From Enterocloster lavalensis (GTDB taxonomy: Bacteria; Bacillota; Clostridia; Lachnospirales; Lachnospiraceae), in the NCBI RefSeq assembly GCF_902364025.1, contig NZ_CABJCG010000002.1:310001-374000 (forward strand): 64,000 nucleotides of DNA, given 5' to 3'. Every line of letters begins with the position of its first letter. Position 1 is the stretch's first letter. Shown one piece after another: positions 61,183-64,000 of this stretch. Made by a program: the position numbers and the translations under genes. The notes beneath the pieces were generated by a model. The model had not been told where the DNA came from, ran no database searches, and worked only from the letters and a program-made list of their open reading frames with translations.

Positions 61183-61266
61183 GTGAATACACTTGAAGTA
61201 ATGACATTGGTGCTCGTGATTTTTGCGGCGCTGACTTACATAGACAATCATCAGAACAGAAAATGA
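61183..61266 (+). CDS. 27-residue holin-like type I toxin, copy 2
   Basis: GTG start at 61183, AAGGAA before it (weaker than copy 1). Peptide MNTLEVMTLVLVIFAAL then TYIDNHQNRK differs from copy 1 at residues 2 and 7 only, with silent changes elsewhere, so the coding frame is conserved. Confidence 0.72.
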   Translation: MNTLEVMTLVLVIFAALTYIDNHQNRK

Positions 61267-61363
61267 ACTATCCTCTACTGCAATAGAGGATAGCTCGCAA
61301 CTATAAATTGCACAGGTATCCGAAGTGTAATCATCGGACCGCAACTGTCCTTTGATTACTCCT
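61260..61363 (-). ncRNA. Predicted antisense antitoxin RNA, copy 2
   Basis: Same layout as copy 1: starts near 61363, passes a nearly perfect hairpin (61265-61296, one mismatch), ends at TTTT. Sequence divergence of the loop region from copy 1 may make each RNA prefer its own toxin. Confidence 0.55.
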
Positions 61364-61369
61364 AAATAA

Positions 61370-61397
61370 ATTATACACGGCTGCTTGAATTTTTCAA
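61370..61397 (-). promoter_or_regulatory. Antisense RNA promoter, copy 2
   Basis: Minus strand TTGAAA (61397-61392), 16-bp spacer, TATAAT (61375-61370). Confidence 0.7.
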
Positions 61398-61503
61398 GTA
61401 CCCCGTTCAAATTTTGCCGGACTTTTAGCCGTGGTCAGGCGGTGGGATTTTGCTGGAAAGCTTTGTTTTAAGGGAAAAAGTGGCTGAATTCGCGGGCCAT
61501 GTC

Positions 61504-61532
61504 TTGACGAACAACCGTGGAAAGCTTATACT
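61504..61532 (+). promoter_or_regulatory. metG: Promoter of metG
   Basis: TTGACG (61504-61509), 17-bp spacer, TATACT (61527-61532); leader of about 98 nt. No T-box motif (AGGGTGGNACCGCG) is present in the leader. Confidence 0.75.
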
Positions 61533-61636
61533 TAAAGCTATTGAAGTCAGGGCGCGCTGACGTTTCCGAACGGTCTTTTACAGATGGGACAGGATGGGGA
61601 GAGAGGCGTTTGCCCGGGAAATGAGGGAATGAAACC

Positions 61637-63619
61637 ATGTGTCAGAATTGTAAAAAGCCATATTATATCACCACGGCCATCGCATATGCCTCCGGCAAGC
61701 CCCACATCGGCAATACCTACGAGATCGTGCTGGCCGACAGTATCGCCCGCTATAAGAGGGCCCAGGGCTGCGACGTGTTTTTCCAGACCGGAACGGATGA
61801 GCACGGCCAGAAGATCGAGGAGAAGGCCCAGGCGGCGGGCGTGTCTCCCAAGGAGTTTGTGGACAAGGCCGCTGAGGAGATCAAACGGATCTGGGATCTG
61901 ATGAACACCTCCTACGACAAGTTTATCCGCACCACGGACGCGGACCACGAGGCTCAGGTGCAGAAGATTTTCAAGCGCCTGTATGACCAGGGAGACATTT
62001 ATAAGGGGTATTATGAGGGCATGTACTGCACGCCCTGCGAGTCCTTTTTTACCGAGTCCCAGCTGGTGGACGGCAAGTGTCCAGACTGTGGCCGCGAGGT
62101 GAAGCCGGCCAAGGAGGAGGCCTATTTCTTCCGCATGAGCAAGTATGCGCCCAGGTTGATTGAGCACATCAACGCTCATCCTGAGTTTATTCAGCCCGTC
62201 TCCAGAAAAAATGAGATGATGAACAATTTCCTGCTGCCCGGGCTTCAGGACCTGTGTGTGTCCAGAACCACGTTCAGCTGGGGAATTCCGGTTACCTTCG
62301 ATCCCAAGCATGTGACCTATGTGTGGCTGGATGCGCTGACCAACTATATTACCGGAATTGGGTATGATTGCGACGGCGACAGTACCGAGCAGTTTAAGAA
62401 GTATTGGCCTGCTGATCTGCATTTGATCGGCAAGGACATTATCCGCTTCCATACCATTTATTGGCCCATTTTCCTGATGGCTCTGGGTGTGGAGCTGCCT
62501 AAGCAGGTGTTCGGTCATCCGTGGCTGCTGCAGGGCGACGGCAAGATGAGCAAATCCAAGGGAAATGTGCTCTATGCCGATACGCTGGTGGATTTCTTCG
62601 GCGTGGACGCGGTGCGTTATTTTGTGCTTCATGAGATGCCTTTTGACAACGACGGTGTGATTTCCTGGGAGCTGATGGTGGAGCGGATGAATTCCGATCT
62701 GGCCAATATTCTGGGCAATCTGGTGAACCGGACGATCTCCATGAGCAACAAGTATTTTGGCGGAATTGTGGCGGATAAGGGCGCGGCGGAGGCCGTGGAC
62801 GAGGATTTGAAGGCTACGGTTCTGGAAGCGGTGAAGAAGGTGGAGGCCAAGATGGAGCAGCTGCGCGTGGCCGACGCGATTACCGAGATTTTCAATATTT
62901 TCCGCAGAAGCAACAAGTATATTGACGAGACGACGCCCTGGACGCTGGCGAAGGACGAGGCAAAGAAGGACAGGCTTGCTACGGTGCTTTATAACCTGTC
63001 GGAGGCGATTGCCATCGGGGCTTCGCTGTTGGAGCCGTTTATGCCGGAGACGTCCGGGAAGATTCTGGCTCAGTTGAATACCGGCAAGCGTGAGCTGGCG
63101 CAGATGGATGTGTTCGGGATGTATGAGTCCGGCACTAAGGTGACGGATAAGCCGGAGATTTTGTTTGCGCGCATGGATATTAAGGAAGTGATGGCTAAGG
63201 TGGAGGAGATGAACGCGGCAAATGCGCCGGCAGTTCAGACGGAAGCTGAGGCGGAGGAGAAGGCGGACGACGGGATTGATCTGGAGGCTAAGCCGGAGAT
63301 CACTTATGATGATTTCGCCAAGCTGCAGTTCCAGATTGGCGAGATTATCGCCTGCGAGGCGGTGCCGAAGTCTAAAAAGCTGCTGTGCTCCCAGGTGAAG
63401 GTGGGAAGCCAGGTGAGACAGATTCTGAGCGGAATTAAGGCGTACTATTCTCCGGAGGAGATGGTGGGTAAGAAGGTCATGGTTGTGACGAATCTGAAGC
63501 CCGCTAAGCTGGCCGGGATGGTATCCGAGGGGATGCTGCTGTGCGCGGAGGACGCTGAGGGAAATTTGGCGCTGATGAGGCCGGAGAAGGATATGCCAGC
63601 TGGGGCGGGGATTTCTTGA
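61637..63619 (+). CDS. metG: Methionyl-tRNA synthetase
   Basis: 660 residues. Charges tRNA-Met. N-terminus PYYITTAIAYASGKPHIGN holds the HIGH-equivalent HIGN, zinc Cys pairs CTPC and CPDC, KMSKSKGNV is the second ATP signature. The C-terminal 110 residues form a dimerising tRNA-binding domain (LQFQIGEIIACEAVPKSKKLL, VVTNLKPAKLAGMVSEGMLL). A CQNCKK stretch before the catalytic core is a small N-terminal addition. Confidence 0.97.
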   Translation: MCQNCKKPYYITTAIAYASGKPHIGNTYEIVLADSIARYKRAQGCDVFFQTGTDEHGQKIEEKAQAAGVSPKEFVDKAAEEIKRIWDLMNTSYDKFIRTTDADHEAQVQKIFKRLYDQGDIYKGYYEGMYCTPCESFFTESQLVDGKCPDCGREVKPAKEEAYFFRMSKYAPRLIEHINAHPEFIQPVSRKNEMMNNFLLPGLQDLCVSRTTFSWGIPVTFDPKHVTYVWLDALTNYITGIGYDCDGDSTEQFKKYWPADLHLIGKDIIRFHTIYWPIFLMALGVELPKQVFGHPWLLQGDGKMSKSKGNVLYADTLVDFFGVDAVRYFVLHEMPFDNDGVISWELMVERMNSDLANILGNLVNRTISMSNKYFGGIVADKGAAEAVDEDLKATVLEAVKKVEAKMEQLRVADAITEIFNIFRRSNKYIDETTPWTLAKDEAKKDRLATVLYNLSEAIAIGASLLEPFMPETSGKILAQLNTGKRELAQMDVFGMYESGTKVTDKPEILFARMDIKEVMAKVEEMNAANAPAVQTEAEAEEKADDGIDLEAKPEITYDDFAKLQFQIGEIIACEAVPKSKKLLCSQVKVGSQVRQILSGIKAYYSPEEMVGKKVMVVTNLKPAKLAGMVSEGMLLCAEDAEGNLALMRPEKDMPAGAGIS

Positions 63620-63655
63620 GATAATTGGTGAGAAAATTGGAATAGGATGGAATGA

Positions 63656-63696
63656 GGGCTCGCGATGGGGGATTTTTGTCGCGGGCTCTTTTTTTT
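63656..63696 (+). terminator. Intrinsic terminator of metG
   Basis: 10-bp stem GGGCTCGCGA (63656-63665) with TCGCGGGCTC (63679-63688), two wobble pairs, then eight T. Confidence 0.85.
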
Positions 63697-63767
63697 GAGG
63701 AAGAGGGCGGAAGGGGGGGGGGTGTGGCGGAAGGGGTGTGGCGGAAGGGGACGCGGCGGATCGGGGC

Positions 63768-63997
63768 GCAGCAAAAGGGCTTCGCGGGACTGCTTTGCGG
63801 AGCGCAGGGACTAACGCCCGGGAAACGCAAAATCCTGGGCACCGGCTCGATTCGCGGAGAAACTCTGAAGAGCTTTCTCCGCTCAGGTCGCCTGAAATCG
63901 TGTTTTGGAGAACACGATTTCTCCCAGGATTTTGCGCTCCCCGGGCGTTAGTCCCTGCGGTCCGCAAAGCAATCGCCCCGCGAAGCCCTTTTGCTGC
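63768..63997. repeat. 230-bp imperfect inverted-repeat element
   Basis: Arms of about 72 bp (63768-63839 and 63923-63997) share blocks such as GCAGCAAAAGGGCTTCGCGG, GGGACTAACGCCCGGG and CGCAAAATCCTGGG with their complements. The centre holds two smaller hairpins: GCGGAGAAA/TTTCTCCGC (about 63854-63882) and GAAATCGTGTT/AACACGATTTC (about 63894-63921). No protein frame is supported. It looks like a non-autonomous mobile element or a chromosomal palindromic repeat; it may continue past the window. Confidence 0.75.
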
Positions 63998-64000
63998 ACC

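Larger units (their letters stand above)
60709..61425 (+). repeat. 363-bp tandem duplication carrying two type I toxin-antitoxin modules
   Basis: Unit 1 begins near 60709 and unit 2 near 61072. The offset is exactly 363 bp at several landmarks: TATAAT 60749/61112, GAGTACAGAG 60761/61124, toxin starts 60820/61183, antisense -35 boxes 61029/61392. Differences between copies are scattered single-base changes. No larger gene is supported in 60613-61636. Confidence 0.9.

Noticed and set aside
61093..61410. 105-codon minus-strand frame across toxin unit 2 (and a similar one across unit 1)
   Set aside because: It spans the antisense promoter and hairpin; the duplicated, frame-conserved plus-strand peptide explains the region better.
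61420..61636. T-box riboswitch upstream of metG
   Set aside because: The T-box core and specifier stem pattern are absent; a simple promoter and leader suffice.
61547..63967. 806-codon open frame on the minus strand opposite metG
   Set aside because: It mirrors metG codon by codon, is His/Leu/Arg-rich with no domain, has no ribosome site and runs through the metG promoter leader and terminator. A shadow of biased codon use.

Overview
The window reads as chromosomal DNA of an anaerobic, spore-forming Firmicute of class Clostridia, most likely a gut Lachnospiraceae relative (inference). Support: a spoVT sporulation regulator, glycyl-radical and radical-SAM enzymes, many nutrient-uptake ABC operons with lipoprotein receptors, strong AGGAGG ribosome sites, and promoters close to the TTGACA/TATAAT consensus. 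No rRNA, tRNA, CRISPR array or intact transposase was found. Gene calls come from reading motifs; no database search was run.

Layout. (1) 1-10.2 kb: a cut AraC regulator faces a carbohydrate operon with a glycyl radical enzyme and its activase, a sugar ABC receptor and two permeases (no ATPase), a GH42-type glycosidase and a ROK protein that has lost its kinase residues. (2) 10.2-18.2 kb: an M42 aminopeptidase and a creatininase-family amidohydrolase diverge from a complete dipeptide/oligopeptide ABC operon. (3) 18.3-25.1 kb: a HAD phosphatase, McrBC restriction genes, a GNAT acetyltransferase, a remnant of an acyl-CoA ligase, a split HicA/HicB pair with an unusual repeated operator, and three tiny ORFs. 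(4) 25.1-28.8 kb: two overlapping genes, a soluble histidine-kinase-like ATPase and a receiver protein whose C-terminal region carries an RNxxxH (HEPN ribonuclease) motif. This is the best candidate for an undescribed system. (5) 28.9-31.4 kb: spoVT, with a leader in which an inverted repeat covers its ribosome site, and a DUF885 lipoprotein.

(6) 31.4-41.7 kb, visibly more AT-rich: a LacI-type regulon. A shikimate-dehydrogenase-like gene diverges from MaoC hydratase, class III CoA-transferase, a complete branched-chain-type (Liv) ABC transporter, an SDR, the LacI regulator and a sugar epimerase-like enzyme. Three GAAAAcGTTTTC-like operators sit in the divergent promoter region. The gene set suggests uptake and CoA-dependent processing of a cyclic hydroxy-acid. 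(7) 41.7-53.6 kb: a large flavoprotein, a LysR regulator and a second peptide ABC operon that carries RidA, an S9 peptidase and a TPR protein inside it. (8) 53.7-60.6 kb: a Crp/Fnr regulator, a DapA/NanA-type aldolase, a CoA-disulfide-reductase-like flavoprotein, a PPC-domain protein and a TAXI-TRAP transporter. (9) 60.7-61.4 kb: a 363-bp tandem duplication, each unit encoding a 27-residue holin-like toxin and a convergent antisense-RNA promoter, that is, two type I toxin-antitoxin modules. (10) metG, then a 230-bp imperfect inverted repeat at the window end.
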